Positions 30,454 to 39,602 are shown, counted from the first letter of the stretch. The stretch is 64,000 nucleotides of DNA from an uncultured Alteromonadaceae bacterium (GCA_947503265.1 CANNDC010000010.1:62001-126000), one strand, 5' to 3'. The notes: a model not told the origin generated them from the letters alone. Program-made: numbers and translations.

Positions 30454-31338
30454 TTACAGATAATAATTGGTCACTTGATCCCACATTGCTTGTGCCGGTA
30501 CAGATAAATCCTTACGAGATTGTTTAATCATCACAATATTCTTTTCTAAGTTGCCCTCACCAATAGGAATACAGGTTAACCCGTTGTTAGAGAATTGCGT
30601 TTCACACACTCCTGGTACAACAGTCACACCAAGCTTGCATTTCACAAACTCGCCTAAGGTAGCCAATTGATTTGCCTCTGCAACAATGGATAGATGAAGC
30701 TGATTATCAGCAACAAATTTTTCAATCCATTTACGCATATTTGATCCTCTATTCATGGCAACAAAGTCAAATTGAGAAAGGGTCTTCCAATCGACCTCAG
30801 GATAAGATGCTAGCCGATGTTGTCGATGCACCACTGCAATAAATTTGTTATTTAAAATAGGCTGTAGCGTCAAACCATCCAACTGATCTGTTTCAAATGT
30901 AAAACCAATTTCTGCGCGTCCCTCTTGAACACTTGCAATAACTGCTTCCATAACAATATCGACAACACTGATCTTAATATCAGCCCAGTTCTCATGAAAT
31001 TCTTGTAAAATTTTAGGTAACAAACTAATCGAAAAAGACGGCATGGCAGCAATAGTCAAATTACCTTTTTTCATGGCAAAAAGGCCTTGCATATCGTGGA
31101 CTGCGTTGTCCCAATCTTGCAATAATCTGGTGGCTATCGGCAAGAACTCCGCTCCTTCACGACTTAATTGAACTCGGCGAGTCGTTCGGGAAAACAATCT
31201 TCCTCCAAGTTGGCTTTCAAGCGTTTTTATCGAAGTTGACAGTGCTGGTTGAGACAAGTGCACTTTTTCGGCAGCTTCAGCAAAGGTATTTGACATTGCA
31301 ACGTTGATAAAAGCCGATAACTGTTTATAAGTCGCCAT
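30454..31338 (-). CDS. LysR-family transcriptional regulator
   Basis: 294 aa with the N-terminal winged helix-turn-helix (FAEAAEKVHLSQPALSTSIKTLE) and the C-terminal substrate-binding domain (GNLTIAAMPSFSISLLPKIL). It is divergent from scoAB across 116 bp, so it is the likely regulator of that operon. The shared region holds ATTAAT-N6-ATTAAT (31368-31385), compatible with a LysR T-N11-A site. It is convergent with the upstream anchored protein, with 7 bp between stops. Confidence 0.9.
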   Translation of the reverse strand: MATYKQLSAFINVAMSNTFAEAAEKVHLSQPALSTSIKTLESQLGGRLFSRTTRRVQLSREGAEFLPIATRLLQDWDNAVHDMQGLFAMKKGNLTIAAMPSFSISLLPKILQEFHENWADIKISVVDIVMEAVIASVQEGRAEIGFTFETDQLDGLTLQPILNNKFIAVVHRQHRLASYPEVDWKTLSQFDFVAMNRGSNMRKWIEKFVADNQLHLSIVAEANQLATLGEFVKCKLGVTVVPGVCETQFSNNGLTCIPIGEGNLEKNIVMIKQSRKDLSVPAQAMWDQVTNYYL

Positions 31339-31367
31339 AATTCCACCCTTATTATTAAATTATTTTT

Positions 31368-31385
31368 ATTAATAGCCACATTAAT
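31368..31385. promoter_or_regulatory. Possible LysR operator between the regulator and scoA
   Basis: Two ATTAAT half-sites separated by 6 bp sit in the 116-bp divergent region. Dyads with an AT-rich T-N11-A core are usual for LysR binding, but the whole region is AT-rich, so chance is a real alternative. Confidence 0.3.
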
Positions 31386-31454
31386 TCTAATTTACTTTAT
31401 TTTGAAAATTTTTAATACTGGATCAAATAATTAACATAGTGAAAAAGGCTAACT

Positions 31455-32168
31455 ATGAGCGGATTTAATAAAGTTGTTTCGACTTATGAAGAAGCGATGC
31501 ATGGCTTGTCTAATGGCATGACAGTCATTGCGGGTGGATTCGGGCTTTGTGGTATTCCAGAAGGGTTGATAAAGCAAATTCAACGAATGAAAGTGCGTGA
31601 GTTAACGGTAGTTTCGAACAACTGTGGTGTAGATGGCTTTGGCTTAGGACTGCTACTTGAAGACAAACAAATAAAAAAAATGGTGTCTTCCTATGTTGGT
31701 GAAAATGCCTTATTCGAACAACAATTGCTGAGTGGGGAACTAGAAGTCGAGTTAACCCCTCAAGGTACCCTAGCGGAGAAAATGCGTGCAGGGGGTGCTG
31801 GCATACCGGGCTTCTACACAGCAACCGGCTATGGAACGCCTGTAGGTGAAGGCAAAGAAGTCAAAGAGTTTGATGGACGACCCTACATATTAGAAGAATC
31901 CATCACAGGTGACTTTGCCATCGTAAAAGCCTGGAAAGCTGATGAATATGGTAACTGCGTATACCGCCATACAGCGCAAAACTTTAATCCTATGGCCGCC
32001 ACTGCGGGGAAAATTACCGTCGTTGAGGTTGAAGAGATTGTTGCCGCAGGCGAGATTCCAGCCAGCCAAATCCACACTCCTGGGATCTACGTGAACCGTG
32101 TAATTCAGGGGACGTTTGAAAAGAGAATCGAACGCCGCGTGTTGGCTAGATCAGAAGGAGTAAACTAA
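31455..32168 (+). CDS. scoA: 3-oxoacid CoA-transferase subunit A
   Basis: Alpha subunit of a succinyl-CoA:3-ketoacid CoA-transferase, which activates acetoacetate with CoA from succinyl-CoA. The 237 aa contain [50 protein letters not shown] and [16 protein letters not shown], closer to ScoA than to E. coli AtoD. The ATG has AAAGG upstream. The stop overlaps the scoB start, giving coupled translation of the two subunits. Confidence 0.93.
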   Translation: MSGFNKVVSTYEEAMHGLSNGMTVIAGGFGLCGIPEGLIKQIQRMKVRELTVVSNNCGVDGFGLGLLLEDKQIKKMVSSYVGENALFEQQLLSGELEVELTPQGTLAEKMRAGGAGIPGFYTATGYGTPVGEGKEVKEFDGRPYILEESITGDFAIVKAWKADEYGNCVYRHTAQNFNPMAATAGKITVVEVEEIVAAGEIPASQIHTPGIYVNRVIQGTFEKRIERRVLARSEGVN

Positions 32169-32824
32169 TGGCACTAACTCGAGATCAAATAGCTCAGCGC
32201 GTTGCACGAGAGTTTCAAGATGGCGACTATGTGAATTTGGGGATAGGCATCCCTACCCTAGCAGCTAATTTCGTACCTGAAGGCATCTCTGTAATGTTGC
32301 AATCAGAAAACGGGTTGCTAGGAATGGGCCCCTATCCCACAGAAGAACAAGTTGATGCCGATATGATCAACGCTGGAAAGGAAACAGTCACTGCAATTTC
32401 TGGTGCGTCTATTTTTAATTCTGCTGAAAGCTTTGCGATGATTCGCGGTGGACATGTAGACTTTACCGTTTTAGGCGCCTTCGAAGTTGATGTAAACGGT
32501 AATATCGCCTCTTGGATGATACCCGGTAAATTAATAAAAGGAATGGGGGGTGCGATGGATCTTGTTGCTGGTGCAAAGAATATTATTGTGACCATGACCC
32601 ATGCCGATAAACATGGTAATTCAAAATTACTAGAGACTTGTACCTTGCCCTTAACTGGGGTCAATTGCATCACTAGAATTATTACTGATTTAGCGGTTGT
32701 TGAAGTCAAAGATGGCGCATTTCATTTGATGGAATACGCACCTGGAGTGAGTGTTGAAGAAATCAAAGCTAAGACAGCTGGAAAGCTCGTTGTTTCTGAC
32801 TCTCTGACTGAAATGACATTTTGA
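32168..32824 (+). CDS. scoB: 3-oxoacid CoA-transferase subunit B
   Basis: Beta subunit carrying the catalytic glutamate that forms the CoA thioester, in [12 protein letters not shown] (about residue 45). The 218 aa also contain [18 protein letters not shown] and [16 protein letters not shown]. The start overlaps the last base of scoA after an AGAAGGAG site at the end of that gene. With SucAB upstream in the window supplying succinyl-CoA, the pair fits ketone-body or short-chain fatty acid use. Confidence 0.94.
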   Translation: MALTRDQIAQRVAREFQDGDYVNLGIGIPTLAANFVPEGISVMLQSENGLLGMGPYPTEEQVDADMINAGKETVTAISGASIFNSAESFAMIRGGHVDFTVLGAFEVDVNGNIASWMIPGKLIKGMGGAMDLVAGAKNIIVTMTHADKHGNSKLLETCTLPLTGVNCITRIITDLAVVEVKDGAFHLMEYAPGVSVEEIKAKTAGKLVVSDSLTEMTF

Positions 32825-32888
32825 ACTAAAGTCTAATATCCCTTTCTTTTCACATGCATATAATGCTGCGCCCAATTTGAGGTAAGTG

Positions 32889-33995
32889 ATGAGAAAGGGA
32901 CTATTAAGCGCATTATTATTTGCAACAATTTTTAACTTCAGTGAAGCTGGGTTTCTGGATCCTAGATATCAGAAAACTGGGCATGAGCAAGTTGGATACC
33001 AAAAGACTGGGCACCGCATTTCAGCTAGATTGCAGGCGATAGAAGTCTTGCATGAAGCCATAGACCACAGCGATGTTTTACCCGAGAAAACACTGTCGCT
33101 TCTGGACAAACATGAGCAATACCTAGAACATTTGAACGAAAACCAACAAGCACAATGGTTCTCGACTGTAATGATTGCTTCTATTAAAACTTCCAACTTG
33201 CAATCTTTAGAAGAATCTATCTTTGCTTTAGAAGAATTCAAACAAAATCAATATGTTGAGGAAAATAAACAAACAATTATTAATGGAATCGGCGTTTGGT
33301 ATTTAAGAAAAGGACTATTGAATCAAGCCAAACGAGCTTATCAATGCAATTTAACTTCACCAAATAACGAAAAATCTCAAATACGGTCATTACTCAATTT
33401 GGCAGTGGTTGAACGCAATTTAGGCAATATAGACACAGCATACAGATTGAATAAACGCGCATTGATGATGTCAAATAAGTTAGAGCTTGAACACAGTATT
33501 GCCATAATAAACAATAATTTAGGAATTCTTGCACTCACAAAAAAGAACTACCACAAAGCCCAAGTATACTTTACGAACGCCATGAACATGAACGATCGAT
33601 TGATGCGCAGATCAGGCGAAATATTAGCGGGAATTAATTTGTTGCATTTGTTCGTCAGACAAAATGCGCCATTAATGTTTGAAAGGCTCTTTAGTCGAGT
33701 CAAATTAATGCTTGAACCTTTTCCAAAGGATACTCGACATGCGTATCTAGATATTATCCAGACTGTCCATTTGTATCAAGTTGGAAATATTTCATATGAT
33801 CAGGCGAATTCACTCATTTCTGAGCAACACAAAAATATTGAAGATGTAGGAATAAAGCGCTTTTTAGAACCGTTATTGGAACAATTCGATTTGACCATTC
33901 CAAAGCGTGAAATTGTCTCTGTTAAGCCAATAAGTCATAAACACAATCGAATATTGTCATCCTGTAGCGCAATGACGAGTTCACTCAATAGCTAA
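32889..33995 (+). CDS. Secreted TPR-repeat protein
   Basis: 368 aa. A signal peptide (MRKGLLSALLFATIFNFSEA, probable cleavage after residue 20) is followed by a short tandem motif YQKTGHEQVGYQKTGH and a helical TPR array (about 120-260; for example INNNLGILALTKKNYHKAQVYFTNAM). The ATG at 32889 lies 6 nt after a GAGG site. It is transcribed alone, 64 bp after scoB. No catalytic domain is seen; the TPR array suggests protein-protein contacts in the periplasm. The last 30 residues are polar. Confidence 0.75.
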   Translation: MRKGLLSALLFATIFNFSEAGFLDPRYQKTGHEQVGYQKTGHRISARLQAIEVLHEAIDHSDVLPEKTLSLLDKHEQYLEHLNENQQAQWFSTVMIASIKTSNLQSLEESIFALEEFKQNQYVEENKQTIINGIGVWYLRKGLLNQAKRAYQCNLTSPNNEKSQIRSLLNLAVVERNLGNIDTAYRLNKRALMMSNKLELEHSIAIINNNLGILALTKKNYHKAQVYFTNAMNMNDRLMRRSGEILAGINLLHLFVRQNAPLMFERLFSRVKLMLEPFPKDTRHAYLDIIQTVHLYQVGNISYDQANSLISEQHKNIEDVGIKRFLEPLLEQFDLTIPKREIVSVKPISHKHNRILSSCSAMTSSLNS

Positions 33996-34063
33996 AATCT
34001 CAAAATATATTTTCGAATCGTGTTTTTAAATCACGCTCTCGACTCATGTTGTCAAATCATGTT

Positions 34064-34139
34064 TTAAGGGCAAGGCCACGCTCAGAATGTGATCAACTTG
34101 ACCAACCTTTTGCTCAAAGCAAAGGTCAACACGCCCTAA
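34064..34139. repeat. Relic of the interspersed repeat (end fragment)
   Basis: 34118-34139 reads AGCAAAGGTCAACACGCCCTAA, matching the complement of the copy A-C end except for two or three bases. Just before it, TTGACCAACCTTTTGCT forms a hairpin with it, which looks like two ends brought together by loss of the middle. The 198 bp between the TPR gene and the helicase hold nothing else recognisable. Confidence 0.5.
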
Positions 34140-34193
34140 CCTATTGTGTTAAGATCTTTGCTAACAGAAGCAATTAATATATAGAGCGATAAT

Positions 34194-35504
34194 TTGCAAT
34201 TTAACGACTTACCCCTCGACCATCGCATAGTAAAAGCCGTTCTGGGAAAAGGCTTTACCGAACTAACGGAAATTCAATCACAAGCAATTCCTCATGCCCT
34301 TTTAGGCAAAGATTTACTCGCATCTTCAAAAACAGGCTCGGGAAAAACGCTTGCTTTTTTAATCCCGGCTTTGCATCGAGTTTTTAAGTCTAAGGCCTTA
34401 AGTCGTAAAGATCCCAGAGTGTTAATTCTTGCTCCAACCCGTGAGTTGGCAAAACAAGTTTTTATGCAGCTAAAATGGTTGATCTCAAACCAGTCCATAT
34501 CTGCCACTTTGATATTAGGTGGAGAAAACTTCAATGACCAAGTTAAGTCTTTAAGACACAATCCTCAATTTATTGTCGGGACCGCAGGGAGAGTTGCCGA
34601 TCATATTAATGGAAAATCATTGTATTTGAATGGATTAGAGCTTTTGATATTGGATGAAGCTGACCGAATGCTCGATTTAGGATTTGCTGAACAACTGAAG
34701 TTGATTCACCGCTCAGCGGACCATCGTAAAAGACAAACCATGATGTTTTCAGCAACTTTGGACAACGCAGAATTGCATTATTTAACTGAAAAAATGCTCT
34801 CTTCCCCGAAACGTATTAGTATTGGTGAGTCTAACCAGCAACATACTGATATTACTCAACAATTTTATTTGTCAGATCATGTTGAACACAAAGAAAAGCT
34901 ATTATTAAAAGTGCTTTCCGAGACAAATGATGAACAGGTTATCGTATTCACTGCAACCCGAGAGGATACCGATAGACTTGCAAAAATGTTGCAAGATTCA
35001 GGATACCAAAGCACTTCGCTAAATGCTGGATTGGCTCAATCTCAACGAAGCAACGTCATGAATGCCTTTTCACGCGGTCAGCAACAAATATTGGTTACAA
35101 CCGATCTAGCTTCCCGTGGACTCGATCTTTTGAAAGTTCAATGGGTTATCAACTTTGATTTGCCAAAACTAGCGGATGAATACGTCCATCGTATTGGCAG
35201 AACGGGTAGAGCTGGCAACAAAGGTAGTGCCATTTCTTTTGTAGGCCCTAAAGACTGGCACAGTTTTATAGCAATCAAAGGTTTTTTAAATCAGCAAATC
35301 GAATTTTCTCAATTTGATGATTTACCAAGCAAATTTAAAGGGCTAAAACCTGCAAAAGACATCAATAGAAAACGACGTGCCGCCAAACCTAAAAAGCGAG
35401 GCCAAACCGAAACACAAAACAAGCCAGTGAAAAGAGTAAATACGCGTGCGGGTGTTGAAATTGGTGATGCACCGATGAAGAAAAAGCCGAAAAAAGAAGA
35501 ATAA
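34194..35504 (+). CDS. DEAD-box ATP-dependent RNA helicase (RhlE/SrmB group)
   Basis: 436 aa. Motifs in order: Q motif (FTELTEIQSQAIP), ASSKTGSGKT (Walker A), PTRELAKQ, TAGRVADH, DEADRML, MFSATL, VFTATREDTDRLAK, TTDLASRGLD, HRIGRTGRAG, then a basic Lys/Arg tail from about 380. Such helicases act in ribosome assembly or RNA decay; which group member this is cannot be settled by eye. The start is a TTG at 34194, which gives the usual short lead to the Q motif (QFNDLPLDHRIVKAV). The 3' end faces the EF-hand gene across a shared hairpin. Confidence 0.93.
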   Translation: MQFNDLPLDHRIVKAVLGKGFTELTEIQSQAIPHALLGKDLLASSKTGSGKTLAFLIPALHRVFKSKALSRKDPRVLILAPTRELAKQVFMQLKWLISNQSISATLILGGENFNDQVKSLRHNPQFIVGTAGRVADHINGKSLYLNGLELLILDEADRMLDLGFAEQLKLIHRSADHRKRQTMMFSATLDNAELHYLTEKMLSSPKRISIGESNQQHTDITQQFYLSDHVEHKEKLLLKVLSETNDEQVIVFTATREDTDRLAKMLQDSGYQSTSLNAGLAQSQRSNVMNAFSRGQQQILVTTDLASRGLDLLKVQWVINFDLPKLADEYVHRIGRTGRAGNKGSAISFVGPKDWHSFIAIKGFLNQQIEFSQFDDLPSKFKGLKPAKDINRKRRAAKPKKRGQTETQNKPVKRVNTRAGVEIGDAPMKKKPKKEE

Positions 35505-35511
35505 TTTGCTC

Positions 35512-35536
35512 GCCAACTGGAATAACACCAGTTGGC
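35512..35536. terminator. Bidirectional hairpin between helicase and EF-hand genes
   Basis: A 9-bp perfect stem GCCAACTGG / CCAGTTGGC with a 7-nt loop, located between convergent stops. T-tracts are poor on both sides, so termination may be inefficient or factor-dependent. Confidence 0.55.
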
Positions 35537-35551
35537 AAGATTAAACGCGGT

Positions 35552-35800
35552 TTAGTATTCCCACCAACCGTCTTGCCACCATTCAAGAAATTCATCGAAG
35601 TCGATAAAACCATCATCGTTTTCATCGATTAACGAAAAGCCTTCTTTTACGTGGCTAACTTTTGTCTTAGGTGACAATACAGTCAGTAACTCAATAAACT
35701 CTCGTAGATCTATTTGACCGTTGTTATCTTGGTCAAAAAAATCAAACTCTTTACGAGCTTCCGCTATTTTACTCTCGTCCAATGGAGTTTTATCTGTCAT
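35552..35800 (-). CDS. Small EF-hand calcium-binding protein
   Basis: 82 aa with two canonical EF-hand loops, DQDNNGQIDLRE (about residues 23-34) and DENDDGFIDFDE (about 59-70). Each has Asp at 1, Asp/Asn at 3 and 5, and Glu at 12. The rest is helical, giving a calmodulin-lobe layout. No signal peptide, so it is cytosolic. It lies 57 bp after trhO in the same direction. The C-terminus is aromatic (WWQDGWWEY). Likely a calcium sensor or buffer; the partner is unknown. Confidence 0.85.
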   Translation of the reverse strand: MTDKTPLDESKIAEARKEFDFFDQDNNGQIDLREFIELLTVLSPKTKVSHVKEGFSLIDENDDGFIDFDEFLEWWQDGWWEY

Positions 35801-35857
35801 ATCGCTCTACTACCTAGATTATGTGCAGTAAGTTTACCGCTTAACGGTAACCAATGT

Positions 35858-36850
35858 CTATGCTGATTTTCCCGCAGCAATTCGTCGTGCTCTTCTTTCA
35901 GCAGCCTTTTGTTGACGTCTAAATTTAGTCGCCTTTCTGGCCTCACTACCAACATGTTCTTCATCTCGTTGTTTAGCAAGATTAACCTGCTTTTCACGCT
36001 CTCTAAAACGCGATATCTGCTCTTCTGTATGGGTACCTATACACTTAGGACAGCTTACACCAGGCTCATAGCTTGACGTCGCTTTGTCCTCCTCTGTAAT
36101 AGGCAGACGACAGGCATAGCACGCTTCATAGTGGCTTTTTTCCAGATCGTGATTGACCGCAACACGATTGTCGAAAACGAAACAATCTCCTTCCCACATG
36201 GAGTTATCTTGTGGCACATCTTCCAAATATTTAAGGATGCCACCTTCAAGGTGATACACATCTTCAAATCCTTGCTCTTTCATGTAAGCTGTGGACTTCT
36301 CGCAGCGAATTCCCCCAGTGCAAAACATTGCTACTTTTTTATGTTTTTTAGGATCTAAATTATCTTTAACATATTGAGGAAACTCACGGAATGAGTCGGT
36401 TTTTGGATTGATAGCATTTTTAAATGTACCTATCTCTATCTCATAGTCATTTCGCGTATCTACCAACAAGACATCCGGATCTGAAATAAGCGCATTCCAG
36501 TCTTCTGGTTTAACATAAGTACCGACTGTGTTTCGCGGATCTATGCCCTCTACTCCCATGGTGACGATTTCTTTTTTAAGTTTTACCTTTGTACGATAAA
36601 AAGGTTGAGAATCATCGAGCGATTCTTTAGTAGAAATGGGATTAATGCGGCTATCTTGATTTAGATAGGCAAGCAAGGTGTCAATTGACTCTCGACTTCC
36701 GGAAACTGTGCCGTTGATACCTTCACTGGCAAGTAACAAAGTTCCTTTAATATTATTTTCTTCCATCACGTCGAGCAAGGGCTGACGCATCGTTTTGTAA
36801 TCTTCAAGCGCGACAAACTTGTACATCGCACAAACAATGAATTTAGACAT
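35858..36850 (-). CDS. trhO: tRNA uridine(34) hydroxylase, rhodanese family
   Basis: Forms 5-hydroxyuridine at position 34 of tRNAs, the first step of cmo5U/mcmo5U formation. The 330 aa have an N-terminal ferredoxin-like acylphosphatase-type domain ([13 protein letters not shown]) and a rhodanese domain with the active-site Cys in [16 protein letters not shown] Zn-type cysteine cluster ([15 protein letters not shown]) and a basic tail follow. The open frame extends 13 codons further, but the ATG at 36850 has AAAAGG upstream and matches the family N-terminus ([12 protein letters not shown]). Confidence 0.93.
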   Translation of the reverse strand: MSKFIVCAMYKFVALEDYKTMRQPLLDVMEENNIKGTLLLASEGINGTVSGSRESIDTLLAYLNQDSRINPISTKESLDDSQPFYRTKVKLKKEIVTMGVEGIDPRNTVGTYVKPEDWNALISDPDVLLVDTRNDYEIEIGTFKNAINPKTDSFREFPQYVKDNLDPKKHKKVAMFCTGGIRCEKSTAYMKEQGFEDVYHLEGGILKYLEDVPQDNSMWEGDCFVFDNRVAVNHDLEKSHYEACYACRLPITEEDKATSSYEPGVSCPKCIGTHTEEQISRFREREKQVNLAKQRDEEHVGSEARKATKFRRQQKAAERRARRIAAGKSA

Positions 36851-36913
36851 AATTAACCTTTTGCAAATTGGAACGTAAAACCAAAGCAATTTTTGGGCGC
36901 GCAGTATAAAACG

Positions 36914-37399
36914 CTAATTAAGGGATTGCAAAATATCGTAGAGTCCAGTTTCATCTACTGGGAGGGTATTTTCGGCTGGATTTTGTGCTAACACACTAGA
37001 GCGGAGCTTTCTTTGCACATTATATGAACAATTGGTGATCACTTCTTCATCGATGTGCTTCTTATCGTTTTTCACGGTCAATGGTTGAGGATGGAATGCT
37101 CGCCACAAAGAAGCATCTAGTTGATTTTGATGTAACAAATTCTTTTCGATTTGACAGTTTTTTAAACTTTGTTCATCAGCACTCAAAGGTGAATTTCGAT
37201 AATAGCTTGCTGGGACTCCTTGGACAAATATCTGATTGTTATCTTCGGACTGGAATCGCAATCGTTCGCTAATATCACTTTCTTGCATTGCCAACAGCAA
37301 CGAAAATTGCGCAGCATCCGAAGAAGCACGGTTCAACTGCCCATGCATTTCCAGACCAAATGATGTTGATTGTGATTTGTTAGTTTCTATCGTTTGCAA
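36914..37399 (-). CDS. Conserved hypothetical protein, VC2046/SO_2500-like
   Basis: 161 aa, soluble, polar. The segment MHGQLNRASSDAAQFSLLLAMQESDI resembles the N-terminal signature of a small gammaproteobacterial family often labelled VC2046/SO_2500. The assignment rests on that pattern only and the function is unknown. It is read in the same direction as trhO, 63 bp upstream of it, and divergent from the tRNA-Tyr gene. Confidence 0.6.
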   Translation of the reverse strand: MQTIETNKSQSTSFGLEMHGQLNRASSDAAQFSLLLAMQESDISERLRFQSEDNNQIFVQGVPASYYRNSPLSADEQSLKNCQIEKNLLHQNQLDASLWRAFHPQPLTVKNDKKHIDEEVITNCSYNVQRKLRSSVLAQNPAENTLPVDETGLYDILQSLN

Positions 37400-37502
37400 A
37401 ATACCCCCAGCGTCTAATTTAGCTATCGGGTACTTTGTTCAAAGCTTTAGGTAATTAGCTATTTACTCATGGGATTATTCTGCTAGTATACGCGCCTCTT
37501 TT

Positions 37503-37587
37503 GGAGGGGTACCCAAGCGGTCAACGGGATCAGACTGTAAATCTGACGGCTCAGCCTTCGCAGGTTCGAATCCTGCCCCCTCCACCA
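37503..37587 (+). tRNA. tyrT: tRNA-Tyr (anticodon GTA)
   Basis: 85 nt including encoded CCA. The acceptor stem GGAGGGG / CCCCTCC pairs fully; the anticodon loop is CTGTAAA with GTA. A long variable arm marks a class II tRNA, and the T loop GGTTCGAATCC is standard. It closely resembles E. coli tRNA-Tyr. It is a single gene, not in a cluster. Its 3' CCA ends one base before the stop codon of the convergent phosphatase gene. Confidence 0.97.
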
Positions 37588-37588
37588 C

Positions 37589-39040
37589 TTATTTCATCTC
37601 AAAAACAACGGGTTTGCGCCAATCTTGTTTGGGAAGACCGTTCCTTCTATTTTTTTCTCGAACTAACCATGCCCTTACTTCAACTTTGAGTTTTCCTTGA
37701 TTCGTTTTATTCAATTTTAGCGTGAATAAATTTTCTTTTGTTCTCCGTTTGGGGTAGCGGAAATCAAACAAACTAAAGGTACTGGTTACTCGCCAAGGAT
37801 CCTTATACTGAATCGGAGATTTTTCAATTCCGTCGATATCAATATCAGGGAAAGTTTTTAATCTATTTCTGCTGGTGACATAGTTGGTCGCAATTCCCCC
37901 AAGTCCAGAGAGATTGGAAAGTGGAGAAGATACCACTTCATACAGTTTGTTCTGCCGCCCCTCAAACTCAACGCTAGACACTCTACCGTAATGCACATCC
38001 CCACTTAGTACCAAAACATCATGGTTAGCATTCTTAATGGCTTTTACGACTTTTGCATAGTCTTGCTCGTAGGATACGAAATTGCGGTCACTGCTACTCC
38101 CTCGTTTTTCTATCATAGGTTGAGACAGCACTAACACCCCGGGTTTACTAAGATTACTTACCCAGTGACATAATTTTTCAAGTTCTTCCTTGGGTAATAC
38201 CCGTTTTTTAGTACGAAATGCCCTTAAATCGACAACGCAAAATGATACGTCACTACCAATATCAAAGGTTCTGACTGGTTGCGAGCGCTGGACGTTTATG
38301 ACACCGTCATCAGCGGTGCCCGTCCAAGCTCGCTTTACTTTGGAAATGCGCAACGCTTGAATAAATGGAGAAAGCCCTTTTACCAATGGATAATTGTTCC
38401 AATATTCGTGATCATCAGCAACAAACCAAGTTCCTCCATTGCGATGCATTCCTCGCAGGGCTTGCCAATGCAAGGCGTAATCATTTGCAACTCTATCGCG
38501 TATTTCCTTTGGAATGACACTCAGAGAATCCCATCCGATATCTAGATAGACTTGATCGCCGGTTAAAAATTTAATGTGGGGTTTGAATTCCGTTTTATCT
38601 GACAGTGCCAATGCTTGATATGATTGACCGACTCGACCACCGTCATATTCTTCGTAGTAGCAGCTGCCAATGGCGATAGTAAAACCGTCATTCAAGTCGT
38701 TAACGGATTCAGGTAAGGTAGTAAACGTGCCTGAAGACAATGGAATATCGTCAAAATCCTCGTTAGAAAAAATTTCGACTACCTTTACTTTATACTCAGT
38801 TCCCTGTTGCAAAGCAGAAAACTCAATAACCTTGCAGAATCGTTGTGTTTTAATTTGGCTAAATGGCCTTTCCCATTCGTTCTGCATAATCGACTTTTGA
38901 GCAACTTCATTGTCATCATGATCGTAAAGGGTTATCCGCGTTTCTACAGGCTTTCTTAAATCATGAAATAAAGTACCAAACCAGATGCAAGCGGTCGTTG
39001 TTGTCACCTCGTGAATCACCAAACTCCATTTGTTTTTCAT
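37589..39040 (-). CDS. PhoD-like metallophosphatase, apparently cytosolic
   Basis: 483 aa. An N-terminal beta-sandwich (about 1-120) precedes a metallophosphatase domain with IAIGSCYYEEYDGG, FLTGDQVYLDI, FVADDHEYWNNYP and VLVLSGDVHYGRVS. These provide the metal-binding Asp/His residues of the alkaline phosphatase D / phosphodiesterase family. There is no Tat or Sec signal, unlike secreted PhoD, so it probably acts inside the cell on an unknown phosphodiester. I choose the ATG at 39040 (AGAGG 8 nt upstream) over two earlier in-frame codons (39046, 39049). Confidence 0.82.
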   Translation of the reverse strand: MKNKWSLVIHEVTTTTACIWFGTLFHDLRKPVETRITLYDHDDNEVAQKSIMQNEWERPFSQIKTQRFCKVIEFSALQQGTEYKVKVVEIFSNEDFDDIPLSSGTFTTLPESVNDLNDGFTIAIGSCYYEEYDGGRVGQSYQALALSDKTEFKPHIKFLTGDQVYLDIGWDSLSVIPKEIRDRVANDYALHWQALRGMHRNGGTWFVADDHEYWNNYPLVKGLSPFIQALRISKVKRAWTGTADDGVINVQRSQPVRTFDIGSDVSFCVVDLRAFRTKKRVLPKEELEKLCHWVSNLSKPGVLVLSQPMIEKRGSSSDRNFVSYEQDYAKVVKAIKNANHDVLVLSGDVHYGRVSSVEFEGRQNKLYEVVSSPLSNLSGLGGIATNYVTSRNRLKTFPDIDIDGIEKSPIQYKDPWRVTSTFSLFDFRYPKRRTKENLFTLKLNKTNQGKLKVEVRAWLVREKNRRNGLPKQDWRKPVVFEMK

Positions 39041-39220
39041 TAACATCACCTCTGTTTGCGAGCACTAAAAGTGACTACGCGTCAATTACACATTCACTAT
39101 AACAAACTCATTTTTAAGTGCGTAACAGTGAACACTTGCGGCCTAATAATAAGGATTGTTTACCTGCTTTTCTGCGTTGCAATTGAACTTAACAATCTGA
39201 ACTTAGGCATCATTAAACTA

Positions 39221-39472
39221 TTAGGGTCTGTTGACCTTTGCTGTATATTTTTGCAGCGATTGAGCGTTATTTAGGCAATGCATTACGAGTGTCATGTAGT
39301 TGCTCTACTTAAACACTGCCCTTCGGGTTCATTCTAAGCGCCCCTTACTATGAGTTGCTGACTTTTAGCTTAGAACCACTAGGCTTTCAAATCAGCACCG
39401 CGATCAGAAGGCGCATAGATGGCAACCTCTTTGTAGAACAAAATTCATACAGCAAAGGTCAACAGCTCCTAA
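39221..39472 (-). repeat. Interspersed repeat, copy B (252 bp, both terminal repeats)
   Basis: The only copy with both ends: TTAGGGTCTGTTGACCTTTG at 39221, and its near-complement ending CAACAGCTCCTAA at 39472, giving terminal inverted repeats of about 25 bp. Sense is minus by comparison with copy A. Hairpin 2 is TTCTAAGC / GCTTAGAA (39332-39339 with 39368-39375), so the C-G pair of copy A is here T-A. The internal start codon is complementary to 39330-39332, preceded by AAGGGG 8 nt upstream; its frame stops after 7 codons. About 60 bp next to the left end are absent from copies A and C. Confidence 0.88.
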
Positions 39473-39582
39473 TTATTGCAGTATAGTCTATTAAAATTAA
39501 AACTTGTTTTTCTAATGGTAAGGGTAAGTTGAACTTTGATATATAAACCTTGTTCTACAATTCGTAAAGCCAAAAATCAGCG

Positions 39583-39602
39583 ACAAAGGTCAACAGGACC
39601 TA
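39583..39602. repeat. Relic of the interspersed repeat upstream of the 182-aa gene
   Basis: ACAAAGGTCAACAGGACCTA matches the terminal repeat except for small changes. TTGTTCTACAA about 30 bp before it also recalls the sequence next to the end in copies B and C, but in reversed order. A rearranged or deleted copy is the simplest reading. Confidence 0.5.

Noticed and set aside
39221..39472. Complete insertion sequence
   Set aside because: No transposase frame exists within or between the copies; only terminal repeats are present, so a non-autonomous element is the most that can be said.
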